Source: Melastoma dodecandrum
Taxonomy: Eukaryota; Streptophyta; Magnoliopsida; Myrtales; Melastomataceae
DNA length: 64,000 nt
NCBI GenBank assembly: GCA_029817715.1
Contig: JARUPY010000271.1
Span: 682,001-746,000 of the forward strand
Reading direction: 5' to 3'
The notes beneath the pieces are model-generated. The model worked only from the letters and a program-made list of their open reading frames with translations. It had not been told where the DNA came from and did no database searches. Positions 11,851 to 23,177 of the stretch are shown one piece after another; the stretch's first letter is position 1, and each line of letters opens with the position of its first letter. The position numbers and the translations under genes were made by a program.

Positions 11851-13650
11851 CCTTAGAAGCCCGGTATGATTCAAACATGGGCCGACCGTGGAGCTGACCG
11901 GGCCTCCACACTGGTACTGGCCCATTATCCCCAGTTCGACATCCTCTTCCTTTTTTTATATATGTATTATGTATACGGGGGTATATCCAGGATTGGGGGA
12001 ATTGGCCCTACTCGTACCAACTCTGCTCCATCTTCGATGTGGATCATCCCTGTGGCGTCTGTGTACCTTTTCAATATTCTTTCTTCCATGAAATAAGGGC
12101 GCATGGCATGGGACGCATGAACGGAGTTGGGGAAGGACAAGAAATTGCAAGTCAACCAACCATGCGGTGGCAGTAAAACGAAAGAATAATAAGAACAGGA
12201 AGAATATCTCTGAAATTCGCATGATGTTATGACTGCCTCGCAACTCCTGGGACGGCATATCTAAAATCACTTCCCCCGCTAGATATTGTGTGAGAAGCAG
12301 CAATAGGAAGAAGGAGATTGGGTTGACGAGGCCTGGGCAGGGGGAGGTCGGACGGGACACACGACGTCCCCAGCCCCCGGATCCACCGACGGACCGACAC
12401 CTCATGGTGACGCCGGCGCCACGCCATTATTGGTCTAGGAAATGTTGTGGCTGTCATGTGGAGGAGGAGGTGGTAGCTGTGAATCCAAAAACATTGGATT
12501 TTCCGGGATTTGTACAATGTTGAAGGCATCCGGGTTGACTCAAAGTCAAATTCTTTTCCCTCGTCCGAAGAACAGAAAATGGGTGGGTTGGGGGGGAGGG
12601 CACGGCACAAGAACAAAGTCACATCACACCCACCACCTCTCGATATCAGTCCCACTCCCAATCTCTATCTCCATCCAACCTGTCCTTGAATTACCTTTCA
12701 AACGTCACGTCACGCCTCGTCATCTCCTTACCGCAGATTATACGGAACTAAACAAAGATTCCTTACTACTCGTTCATTGTCCAGTGAGGGCTGTGGACTG
12801 TTGTTTTAGGTTTCACAGACTCGGCTCAACCACAGCTACAAAACATACTTCTAAAAGACACTCCTAAGGTAGTTTCTTTTCTTTCTTTCTTTTATTTGAA
12901 TGTTAAGCTTTTAAAAGACTCCGAGGCGCATGCATGAAAAGGGTGCAATGATAGTATGTTTGTAGCTGTGCTGTCTGTCCCGTGACCGACAGTCACAGAC
13001 ACACACACCTCTTTAAATTAAACAATTCCCCCCACCCCTCCTCCCCTCTTAGGCCTTATAGACCCCATTTTGTTCCTTTTGCCCCCTCTGAATTGCAGCT
13101 ACTTACATAATTGCCATTGTCCCCCCGAATGAATAAGGAAAAAGGGTGTCCCTTTCCCTGATGATCTTCGTAAAAAGAGAGCGCGTCTCCAGGAGATTTT
13201 CCCGTGAATGGAAGTGGTCAGGCAAAGTTCTGGTTGGGATGTCTCTGGAAAGTGACTTCAATCCAATCTGAGGAGGAGATAATTAGGTGGTCTTTTCCTT
13301 TCCTGGTCCTTGTCATCACAGAAAAAACACCTCCCTCCCCTTCGTAGTCGTTTTCATCTCCCCGACGTTTTATCCCAAATTTTGATAATTCTAAGAGAAA
13401 TGGGGCTGCTAAAAGACAAATCCATCTTTTACCCGTAACCTTGGATTTTGACTTTTTGCAGGAAGGAATAATTTGTTCAACTTTTACTGCCATGATGCGC
13501 TCTGTCCCTTTGCATTTGTTGTCCCCCCACAGTAGAAAGGAATTTGAAGGTCTTCCCGTCGTAACACCACTGGGATTGACCCGTGAACTAGGTAGGAGGA
13601 GACATTCCATTCAAAAGTCTTTTCCACAAGGGTCCCGTTGGCATCCGCGT

Positions 13651-13830
13651 TTTTTTTTTTTTACTCTGCTCGATTTTCGGAGCTTCGTTTCAACTAATTC
13701 GGACTCGATCCGGGTAAGACATCGGACTATGGTGGGTGGGTCTTCCAACGGGGGTGACTGAATACTTTCGAACTCGAAACCTTCTCGAGCGAATATAAAC
13801 CCTTTACCACTTGAACCAACGTTACATCCA
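13651..13830 (-). mobile_element. tRNA-derived SINE
   Basis: On the minus strand, TTGGTTCAAGTGGTAAAGG (13801-13819) fits a Pol III A box, and about 25 bases further GGTTTCGAGTTCGAAAG (13765-13781) fits a B box. The element ends in a poly(A) run (the T run at 13651-13663 on the plus strand). Flanks read GGATGTAACG before the A box and GGATGCCAACG after the tail, a plausible imperfect target-site duplication. There is no coding capacity, as expected of a SINE that relies on LINE machinery. The subfamily is not known. Confidence 0.6.
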
Positions 13831-14926
13831 CCTTTTTAATGCGATGTAAAAGATGATCGTTGTAATTATTGTTATCTATTAAGGCAAGTAATACAGCAAC
13901 CCTTTGCTGTTCGATATGAGAGTAGTGTACAACAATAATTCATTCTAGTGTGCTTGACAAGAGCAACATGTGGATTTAAATTGGATTCCACTCCACCACC
14001 ATTCTCATTTTCCTTACACAGGCAAAGGGACCACGAAGAAGACGGTAAACAGTGTAAGAAGGATAAGGAAGGGGAAGAACCGGAGCTGGATATTATGTCT
14101 GAAAAAGCCCCAAGGTTTGACGTGAACTGACTTTGGCTTTTTGGGTGATTGCGTGTGTCCGTATTTGACTGTTTCAGCGTCAAATTGAGGGAAAATTAAA
14201 GAACCGAGAGCCTCTTCGCTTTCCTCTTCCCGTCTTTTGTTCTTTCCCCTTTTCTTCCGGCAAAGCCTGCTTTACTGCTACCATACATACCATATGCCCA
14301 CTTCGTTCTTCATTTAATGAGTCTGCTGCGCTTCTTTTGTGCGATTTCGGTCCTGCTAAGCATTTAAGATGGTCTAGGATTGGAACGTGTTTGCAGGTGA
14401 CCTATAGATACTCCATGCAGAGAGGGGGGGAGGGGGCTGGAATCGGAATCTTTCATTGATGGGTCGGCGATGCGCAGGGTGGTGATTCGTGTTTTCTTCC
14501 TTCGTGCAGAATCTTTGGTCTTGTAATGGGGGAAGCCATTTAACACGTTCTTGGGATGAAATCATGAAACTGGGTTCTGGGTCGGAGTAAAGTTTGAACA
14601 TTTCTTTATGTAAGAGGAGAACAGGGAGACGGCTGAAGGGGAGGGCAGCGAACGGGAGTGCTTTGGTAAAGGGAACAGGTGTCGTTTCTTTAGGGAAAGG
14701 TCTCTGGATTTTTCTGTTTTTGTCGAGTTTTAAGGTATGAGAATAAAGGGAAGAGTGTTGGAGGGGAGGGAAGCTTGGCTCTGATCTCGATAGATTTCAT
14801 CCCGGTCTTGTGCTTGGCGCTGCTGCTTCTTAGCCGGTCAATAAGGATAACTGCGTGCTAGACCATCTGTTTCTGCCTTCTTCGGTTTCCGAGAGCTCGG
14901 AAATCTGGGGACAAGCCCGGGTGGGA

Positions 14927-14933
14927 TATAAAG
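14927..14933 (+). promoter_or_regulatory. Possible TATA box of the HD-Zip III gene
   Basis: TATAAAG lies 65 bases upstream of the start codon, which would give a leader of about 30 bases. HD-Zip III genes often have longer leaders, so this may not be the main promoter. Confidence 0.3.
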
Positions 14934-14991
14934 GAAGAGGTGCTGGTGTGTGGAGATGTTAAAGCTGTGATCTTTATGGTTCTTGAGGGAG

Positions 14992-17900
14992 ATGGCGACG
15001 TCCTGTCAGGATGGGAGGGGAGGGAGTAATATTAATAGCAGTGGTGGTTGCATGGATAATGGCAAGTACGTGAGGTATACGCCAGAGCAGGTGGAGGCTC
15101 TCGAGAGGCTGTACCACGAGTGCCCGAAGCCGAGCTCGCTCTGTAGGCAGCAGTTAATTAGGGAGTGCCCAATCCTGTCTAATATTGAGCCGAAGCAAAT
15201 CAAGGTCTGGTTCCAGAACAGAAGGTGTGTGGTTTAGCTCTCTCTACTAACTTTGGTCATTATATGATGCTGAGGTTTGGTTTACTTCAGCATGGACAGC
15301 CAGTCCTTTCTGATAATTTTTATGGAGGAAATATCCTTATTTGGGATATTTTGTCTGTTGATCCTGTGATTGAAATTGTAAGTGGGTGATTTGTTATGGA
15401 CTGGTTGGGGATTGCTTACTTGGGGAGGAAACAATTTGATATAATAATGCTTTTTAGCGGTCTCTCTGGGTGTTTAGATGTCGAGAGAAGCAGAGGAAAG
15501 AGGCTTCACGCCTCCATGCTGTTAATAGGAAGCTCACTGCAATGAACAAGCTGCTCATGGAAGAGAATGATAGGTTGCAGAAGCAAGTGTCTCAGTTGGT
15601 GTACGAGAATGGCTATTTCCGCCAGCACACCCAGAGCGTGAGAGCCTAGCCTCTTTCTCCGCTTTGTTTCCTGTCATGTCTAACAAACGTTATGATGTTG
15701 CCTGCATTTTTATCGCAATGAGTTTTAACAAGAAACTCCTGGTAAAATCATTGAGTAGAAGCTTCACAATTAGTAGAGGCGATATTGTTCATTGTCTATT
15801 GTGTGTTTACACCATTTTATATAGAAATTTTGAGATGGCGAATTTTCTTTTGACAGACAAAGCTTGCAACTAAAGATACAAGTTGTGAGTCAGTGGTGAC
15901 GTGTGGTCAACACCAGTTGGCATCCCAGCATCCTCCAAGGGATGCTAGTCCTGCAGGGTTTGTGGAATTGAGTTGTTCGGTCACTTTCTCTCATTTATGG
16001 CTTTGTGATACTGAAATTTTTCTGCAGCCTATTGGCCATTGCAGAAGAAACCTTAGCAGACTTTCTTTCAAAGGCTACCGGAACTGCAGTAGAGTGGGTC
16101 CAAATGCCTGGAATGAAGGTATCTTTCCTATATCTTTTTGTAGGAGACTGTCTTTTGTTATTTATCAGGCACTTTAGTGCTGGGGCCTTATTGCTTTTGT
16201 GACGAACTTGTAGATTTCTATTATCTTTTTCCTTCTACCGTAGGATATAGAATGTGCTAGATCCTTCTTTATTTGTTTTCGGGTATCTGTTCAAACATTA
16301 ATTTACCTTTCCCCTATTTTCTCCCCCTTTTATTGCATAGCCTGGTCCGGATTCCATTGGAATCATTGCTATTTCCCATGGTTGTGATGGCGTGGCAGCT
16401 CGAGCATGTGGCCTTGTAGGTCTTGAACCTACGAGAGTAAGCTCCTGTTTGCGGCTGTTTATAGTCCTTGTTTTGCCATTGACTATTTTATAGAGAGTCA
16501 TGATGTAAAATGTCGATGAAAATAGGTTGCCGAAATCCTCAAGGATCGACCTTCATGGTATCGTGATTGTCGAGCCGTGGACGTGCTAAGTGTGCTGCCA
16601 ACTGCCAATGGTGGTACCATTGAGCTGCTATACATGCAGGTGGAGATTTCTTTTTCATTTATTTTGTCTTATTGTTGCAGTTTGATTGATGTTATCTTTG
16701 TTGTCCTGAACTTCTCTTCCAAATGCAGCTTTATGCACCGACAACATTAGCCCCAGCTCGTGACTTTTGGTTATTGCGTTATACTTCAGTTCTTGAAGAT
16801 GGAAGTCTCGTTGTATGCCATATTTTTCTTAGTACACTTATTTGTCATTTCCGATCTTTGTTTTATTTCACGATTAGAAATCAATTACATGTCCCCCTCT
16901 TATCAAATGTGTTTTGCGTGGTGCATGTTTTTTTTTAAATCCTTAAGGTATGTGAGAGGTCACTTAAGAATACTCAGAATGGTCCAACAATGCCTCCTGT
17001 TCAGCATTTTGTCCGTGCTGAAATGCTTCCTAGCGGTTACCTGATACGCCCTTGTGAGGGTGGTGGGTCAATCTTACGCATTGTCGATCACCTTGACCTC
17101 GAGGTAACAATCCACACTGAGGTTGTCGATATGGATCACACACACAGAGATATATACTCATGTTTGCATATATATTTGTTCGACTTATTATCAATAGCAT
17201 CCTCACAAATTTTTGGGGATTTTTATCATTTGTCAGCCATGGAGCGTACCCGAGGTGTTGCGGCCATTGTATGAATCACCTATAATGCTTGCACAGAAAA
17301 CGACAACGGCAGTGAGATTTCATCTGTCCACAATTACACTTATTTTGGTCAAATTTTTCCTTAGAGACTCGAGGCTACATATTTGTCCTAATCTTATTCA
17401 TGTTAGGCTCTGCGCCATCTCAGGCAGATAGCTCAGGAGGTTTCACAGCCTAATGCTGCAGGGTTGGGCAGGCGACCAGCTACCCTTCGGGCTCATAGCC
17501 AGAGGTTAAGCAGGTGAATTTATCTCAATGCTCTCCATTATTTAACCGCTATTAGATCTTCTGGTTAATCTCTAATTATGTTATTTCTCGCAGGGGATTC
17601 AATGAGGCACTAAATGGGTTTAGTGACGAAGGATGGACAGTGATGGGCAATGATGGCATTGACGATGTTACTATACTGGTGAACTCGTCTCCTGATAAGC
17701 TTATGGGATTAAATCTCACCTTTTCTAATGGATTTCCAGCCATGAGCAATGCAGTCTTATGTGCTAGAGCATCTATGCTCTTGCAGGTCAGATATTCAAT
17801 CATTGAAACAGACGCTTTGATTCTTTTTGTCCTGCTTGGTTTGATTCTTTACATATTATTCTTTCTCAGAATGTTCCTCCAGCTGTGCTCCTCCGTTTCC

Positions 17901-19715
17901 TGAGAGAGCATAGATCTGAATGGGTGGATAATAACATCGATGCATACTCTGCTTCTGCCATTAAACTCGGTGCATGTGCGTTGCCTGAAACCAGATTTGG
18001 GAGTTTTGGGGGTCAAATTATACTTCCACTAGCTCAATCAATCGAGCATGATGAGGTAACTTGGATTAGATGGTCTTAATCTAAATAGCTATTTGTTTGA
18101 AAATTACTCCTGATATGCCCCTCTTGTTCGGTTATCAAAGTTCTTAGAGGTCATCAAGCTGGATGAAAAGGGCTATTTTCATGAGGATGCAATGATGCCG
18201 AGGGAACTGCTCTTTTTGCAAGTCAGTTTTTTTTTCTTAACTTTGCAGATTTTGGTACAATTTCTTAAGCTGGTACCCTGATCAGAAGCATCCTTTGTAA
18301 TTAAGAGTGCCATTTTCCCTTCTTCTGGTGCTTGGACAGCTGTGCACTGGAGTGGATGAAAACGCAGTGGGAACATGTGCTGAACTATTATTTGCTCCAA
18401 TTGATGCATCTTTTGCTGATGATACTCCGCTTCTGCCTTCTGGCTTTCGTATCATCCCTCTTGACTCCGGAAAGGTCAGTATTTTGCAGAACTCTCGACC
18501 ACACTGATCTTATACTGCCCTTGCTTTTTTATTGCAGCTTCTTTTCTGATGTTCCCTTTCTCCTTAACAGGAAGCTTCTAGCCCTAATCGCACGCTTGAT
18601 CTGGCTTCCTCTCTTGAAATTGGCTCCAATGGAAACAAGGCTGCTAGTGACTCAACTTCTAATACCAGTTGTACAAGATCCATGATGACTATAGCATTTG
18701 AATTTGCATTCGAAAGCCATATGCAGGAACAAGTAGCTGCGATGGCTCGGCAGTATGTTCGAAGCATAATTTCGTCTGTTCAGAGAGTTGCGCTGGCACT
18801 CTCTCCTAATGCTGCGAGTTCACAAGCCGGACTGAGAATGCCTCTTGGTACTCCTGAAGCTCAGACTCTTGCTCACTGGATCTGCCATAGTTATAGGTCT
18901 GATCCTATCCAACCCTTGGTTCTTTGTCTCTCTGATTCCCACATTTTCTGCATTTAAAACGAAATTTCATGGTTGAGATTTTCGAAATGTGCAGGTGTTA
19001 TTTGGGTGCTGAGCTTCTCAAACTCAGCGGCGATGGAGGAGAAAACATTCTTAAGAGTCTTTGGCACCATTCGGATGCTATCCTTTGTTGTTCTGTGAAG
19101 GTAATTTTGCTAATCTGGGTTAGGCAATACACATTAGTTTACTCCATATACTGAATAAGTTGCAGTAATTTGTGTGTTAAGTTAAAAGGTTCGTTATGCG
19201 AACATGAAGGTAACTACGAGCTCCTATAAGCTAACCCAATCTCATGTTTAGTGTGGCACTCTGTCCATTTCGCCCATGTTATGTTATTTGTTTTTCATTC
19301 TTTGCAGACATTGCCAGTTTTTACCTTTGCAAATCAAGCCGGGTTGGACATGCTCGAAACTACTCTGGTGGCGCTCCAGGACATTGCCTTGGAAAAGATA
19401 TTTGACGAACACGGCCGCAAGACTCTCTGCTCGGATTTCCCTCAGATCTTGCAACAGGTTCGGGCTCTCTCCCCTAAAACATCTTTCTGGAAAGAGAAGT
19501 GAAAGGCAGTTGCATATCTGATAGTGTTTTTCAAGGTTTCTAACAGTAAACCATCACCTGGAACACAGGGTTTCACATGTCTTCAGGGCGGCATCTGCCT
19601 GTCAAGCATGGGTCGGCCAATCTCGTACGAAAGGGCAGTGGCATGGAAGGTTCTGAATGAAGAAGAGAATGTCCACTGCATCTGCTTTATGTTTATGAAC
19701 TGGTCCTTTGTGTGA
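14992..19715 (+). CDS. ATHB15: Class III HD-Zip transcription factor, ATHB-15/CORONA type
   Basis: Eighteen coding exons: 14992-15224, 15478-15637, 15857-15957, 16028-16118, 16341-16436, 16526-16639, 16729-16812, 16948-17103, 17237-17311, 17407-17513, 17594-17786, 17870-18055, 18141-18221, 18340-18474, 18571-18896, 18995-19100, 19308-19457 and 19569-19715. They join without a frame break into 846 residues, the normal family size. Order: homeodomain (about 24-84, with QIKVWFQNRR), leucine zipper (about 85-130), START lipid-binding domain (about 160-370) and a C-terminal MEKHLA domain ending CICFMFMNWSFV. Segments such as RDASPAG, PSGYLIRPCEGGGSI and GGICLSSMGR favour the ATHB-15 branch. Members control meristem, vascular and organ polarity patterning. 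The transcript carries a miR165/166 site. Residue 51 is Cys where relatives have Arg (SSLCRQQL). Confidence 0.97.
16108..16350 (+). promoter_or_regulatory. miR165/166 target site split by an intron
   Basis: The last 11 bases of exon 4 (CTGGAATGAAG, 16108-16118) and the first 10 of exon 5 (CCTGGTCCGG, 16341-16350) join into a 21-base site in the START-domain coding sequence (PGMKPGPDS). Against the conserved miR166, pairing is complete except for two mismatches at the miRNA 3' end and one G-U at its first base. The site exists only in spliced RNA. This is the known mode of control for class III HD-Zip genes in land plants. Confidence 0.93.
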
Positions 19716-20014
19716 TGGAGTTGAATCCCACCAGACCCGTCTTATTTTGCTTTTCGTGGTGTTGTTTCTCTGGGTAGAAGACACTGAATCTACTGTTTTG
19801 TGCTCGAGTGTTCCTTGTCTTGCAACTGACCTTGTTGTGCTTGCTCAGTAAGGAACAGGGGATTTACTTACTACTTAGGAAATGAAGGAGATGGCAAGTT
19901 CAGGTCCATACTGCTTTGTTTAGCCAAAATCAATTACTACAATGCCCCAGTATAAAGCAGGATCATCAATTTAAGCATCAATGTACATAAGTCAATTACT
20001 ACAATGCCCCGAGG
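19716..20014. other. 3' flank between convergent HD-Zip III and DUF1677 genes
   Basis: The two genes converge here, so the stretch should hold both 3' untranslated regions. CAATTACTACAATGCCCC occurs twice, at 19929-19946 and 19993-20010. Confidence 0.5.
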
Positions 20015-20632
20015 TCAGTTGTTGGACAAGCTCAGTTCATTGAGCTCCCTGGTAAGAGCAGGCATGCAGCTGGAGCTCCTCGTGATCATACCCTTCTTCT
20101 GACCACCACCCATTTCCTTGTCCCTTGGACTCAATGACTTGGCCCTGAGTGTTGTGCCCTTCTTCAGTATCTGCCGCATGGCATCCGCCTGGTACAGTGC
20201 CGGGTATGCCCTTATCTGCTTGAACCTAGCACACGCGCTCATGTGCAGCAGCAGTGCCTCGTCCTCCCTCATCTCTCCTCCTTGCCTCTCCATCTCTTCC
20301 TTCACCGCCTCTGCACACAGTCCGCATATCCACTTCCCTGAGAATCGTGCCCTCACCTTGTCGATGTACTCTGCGGTGTACTCCTCGCACATCCCGCAGC
20401 ACTCGCACTTGGCGTCCTCCACCTCAGAGATGGGTGGCAGGGAGGAAGAGAACTCCATGGCTGCGACCTCCTCATTGACCGTGTCCTTGCTGAACTGCGA
20501 CGTTATGTCGGACTTGGTTCGCAGCAGAGAGTCCTTCGACAGCCGGGGAGGAGGTGGCGGCTTCTTCGTAAATGATCTGGTGATAGAATCCCCATGTGGC
20601 GCCATCGCTCTTTCAATGTCTCCGTCTCTCAT
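20015..20632 (-). CDS. DUF1677 family protein
   Basis: A single exon of 205 residues from the ATG at 20632. An in-frame TTG exists further upstream, but the TATA box at 20671-20678 lies inside that extension and argues for the shorter form. A second ATG nine codons on is also possible. The Cys-rich core CECCGMCEEYTAEYI...WICGLCAEAVKEEM carries two CxxC-like pairs and is the hallmark of plant DUF1677, which may bind a metal. The C-terminus is basic and Ser-rich. The molecular function of the family is unknown to me. Confidence 0.88.
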   Translation of the reverse strand: MRDGDIERAMAPHGDSITRSFTKKPPPPPRLSKDSLLRTKSDITSQFSKDTVNEEVAAMEFSSSLPPISEVEDAKCECCGMCEEYTAEYIDKVRARFSGKWICGLCAEAVKEEMERQGGEMREDEALLLHMSACARFKQIRAYPALYQADAMRQILKKGTTLRAKSLSPRDKEMGGGQKKGMITRSSSCMPALTRELNELSLSNN

Positions 20633-20670
20633 GAAACAAACTAGGTACGAGTGGTGCCGGAGGAGTGGCT

Positions 20671-20678
20671 TATTTATA
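20671..20678 (-). promoter_or_regulatory. TATA box of the DUF1677 gene
   Basis: TATAAATA on the minus strand, 39 bases upstream of the ATG at 20632, consistent with a very short leader or with use of the second ATG at 20605. Confidence 0.55.
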
Positions 20679-21329
20679 AGCACGGCCGTCACTGCAGCTT
20701 GTGGACCGAGACGATCTTCGAGACGGTTATCGAAGAAGTAAAAGTTCTGCAAAGGCCCATGAACGGCCGTGAATAGCTCAGATTTTTCTCTTAAAGAGGA
20801 AGAAAAAAGGGGTGGCTATGAATGTAGCAAGTTGAGACCAACTAAAATGTTCGTTCGTCTCCCATCGCAAGGAAAAGCTCGAGGAAATAAATGGTCGTCT
20901 CCAACCGTTTTTCCTTTTCTCCTTTCCACGGCGTCCACGAGATCATGCGCCCGTAGCTTTGAAACCCACCCGGGAAATAAAAAACCACGTATCGATCCCC
21001 CGTTTATCAGTCACGGACGGCCTCGAAATGACCCTGTCTGATCCGAGAAGGTCACGGCCATCCAAGTTGTTCGTCACCCGTGCGTTGCGGTTCGCGAACC
21101 ATTGCTCAATCAGAAAAGGACAGCATGGCGTAGGCTTCAAACGCCCCACCGCACACAGAACGTGTGTCCTACAGTCTCCAACAGCAATGGTGACAGCAGC
21201 AGCAGTAAGGAAAGTGTTCTCGAGGGGTCACGAGCGGGTGAATCTCTTTACCTTTTTGGGGACAATCTCGAACGGGGCAGGTACTAAAATGGCGGTTTGA
21301 GGTTTTCGTGGCTTTTAGCCCTGCATTTG

Positions 21330-21364
<35 letters not shown>

Positions 21365-22496
21365 TATTTTTCTCGGCTATAAGGAAGTTGGTGGGGTGGG
21401 CAATTAATGCGAGACGATAAAGGCCGAGGGCGATGCCATGCTACCTCTTTGAATGTTGGGCTTAGTCCATTGAGCTCGGGCAGGCCCATTAAGGTTAAAA
21501 AGTGTTACTGGTGGATCTGCCTTTTTTTCCATTTTTCATGAACAAGCAAGGTAGCCAATTGTATTAGTAGTCTGGCCAAAAGTTATTTCTTCAATTTTTG
21601 TTTACTCAGATCTTCACTCAACCCTGTTTCTGAAAATTTGGATAAAAATACGACGATGATTCTTTTGCACAATAACATTTTTTTTATGTAGTGTAATTTT
21701 ATTTCCGTACACAGTTTATCACAATTTTTCTTTCATCTTTTTAATTTCTTGGTACGAAATTAATAAAAAGGTTAGATGCAAGTACATGGGGGGTCCGCCG
21801 CCCTTTTTCCCCGAGGGCTGATGCCCGGCATTTTCCTTAGTTGCGAAGAGTTCCACTTGGTCAAAGGAGTTCCACATTGATGTCTTGGGACATGTGTTAA
21901 ATTATATATATTATATATATATATTTTTTTAATAAAACACCTCTTCGGGCAGCTTTTCATTTTTATGGCGTGTCGGAAAGAAAAAGGCGTGTGTGCGCTT
22001 GTGTCCCTGCCGTGGTTATGCTTCTTCGGTTCGGACACCAATTCGCATCTTCTCATCATCGTACACTAATACTCCAAATAAAATAATAATAATAAAAAAA
22101 TTAACTCTACTCGATTCGATTCCAGAGTAATTTTATCCGACCCATTTTCTTAAATAAAATAAATAAATCGATCCCCGGATTAAGAACTTTAAGGACGGGG
22201 TTATTGTTGTTAATACTAATATTTAGGAGTTGGTGACTATTTAACTAACGTAAAGTTCTCCCCATGAGAATTATAAAGTTAAAAAAAAGGGAAAGCAAAT
22301 GAAAAATATCTATCTGTCACCCACAGGTTTCTTCAAAGTGCGAGCACTCCCCCTCCTCAAGACATTATTACAAAAAGTTAACCTTAATCCACCACTACAT
22401 AAACCCCATCTGCTCTCAAACTCATCTCGCCTTCAAAACTAAATCGTCCTCATACCCACATATCTCGTCCCCTCCCTCGAGCTAGTTCCATGTAAA
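20679..22496. other. Intergenic, divergent promoters of DUF1677 and DUF761 genes
   Basis: Contents are a TTA microsatellite (21332-21363), TGGGC/GCCCA elements near 21458-21490, an AT dinucleotide-rich patch near 21900-21930 and AT-rich DNA. No coding feature was recognised. Confidence 0.45.
21332..21363. repeat. TTA trinucleotide microsatellite
   Basis: About ten uninterrupted TTA units, a likely length-polymorphic marker. Confidence 0.9.
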
Positions 22497-23177
22497 ATGA
22501 CCAAACTAGACATCCATCAGCACAACGTCGTCCCAATGGCCGCCAAGAAGGTCTGGAACGTCCTCCGGGTGTTCTACTTCATGCTGAGGAAGGAGATCTC
22601 CCGCCGCAAGCTCATGTCCGAGCTCAACCTCGTTATGAAGCGCGGCAAGATCGCCGGCAAGGCCATCTCCGGCCTCATGAACTTCAGCCACCACGGCAGC
22701 CACGGCTCCGGGTTCCATAATAATGACCGTGACCGTGCCGCTCCTTCGGCGTCCCCTGCCTCGGGGGAGTACGAGTTCAGCTGCAGCAACAGCCCTGTCA
22801 CCGGCGGTCACAGCCACCCTAGTAACTACCTCAACACCCACTTCTTCTCTTCAAGAAACCACTTCCACGGCTTCTTCGGCTGCGCGCACCTCCCCAAGAC
22901 CGCTGGGGATGAAGACACTGCCGCCGCCGAAGACGTTGCCTCGTTCGGTGATGCGGTGGTCATGGCGATGATAGAAGTGGAGGAGACGGATCAGGTGAGC
23001 GAGGTCGCCTCACCGATGCTGCCGGGGTTTGGGAGGACTCCGCTGGCCAGGCAACTCAGGATAACGGACTCGCCCTTCCCTTTGAAGGACGATGGGGACG
23101 GAGGGAAGGTTGATAAGGCGGCGGAGGAGTTCATACAGAAGTTCTACAGAGCATTGCAGAAGCAGAAGAGTGGCTGA
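22497..23177 (+). CDS. DUF761 protein, Avr9/Cf-9 rapidly elicited protein 146-like
   Basis: Intronless, 226 residues. The N-terminal block AAKKVWNVLRVFYFMLRKEI, followed by RRKLMSELNLVMKRGK, and the C-terminal DUF761 motif AAEEFIQKFYRALQKQ identify the family. EYEFSCSNSP in the middle is also typical. Relatives were first noted as genes induced rapidly in Avr9/Cf-9 responses in tobacco. Biochemical function is unknown. The middle is Ser/His-rich and probably disordered. It appears intact, with a multi-pyrimidine leader just upstream. Confidence 0.9.
   Translation: MTKLDIHQHNVVPMAAKKVWNVLRVFYFMLRKEISRRKLMSELNLVMKRGKIAGKAISGLMNFSHHGSHGSGFHNNDRDRAAPSASPASGEYEFSCSNSPVTGGHSHPSNYLNTHFFSSRNHFHGFFGCAHLPKTAGDEDTAAAEDVASFGDAVVMAMIEVEETDQVSEVASPMLPGFGRTPLARQLRITDSPFPLKDDGDGGKVDKAAEEFIQKFYRALQKQKSG

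Larger units (their letters stand above)
11851..14991. other. Intergenic region and probable long HD-Zip III promoter
   Basis: No protein gene was recognised. The region contains a short AT/TATG run near 11950, GT/GGAGG-rich patches near 12460-12600, a CTTT-rich patch near 12880 and the SINE at 13651-13830. The last kilobase before 14992 is presumably promoter and leader of the HD-Zip gene. Confidence 0.45.

Noticed and set aside
20118..20741. A 207-codon plus-strand frame across the DUF1677 gene
   Set aside because: It is antisense to a recognised DUF1677 protein with its own TATA box. Composition is low in complexity and no motif is present.
21866..21910. USE-like GTTCCACATTG followed by a TATA run, as in plant snRNA promoters
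   Set aside because: Two of eleven USE bases differ, and the sequence after the TATA run does not match U1-U6, U3 or 7SL starts. Similar strings are common in plant repeats.
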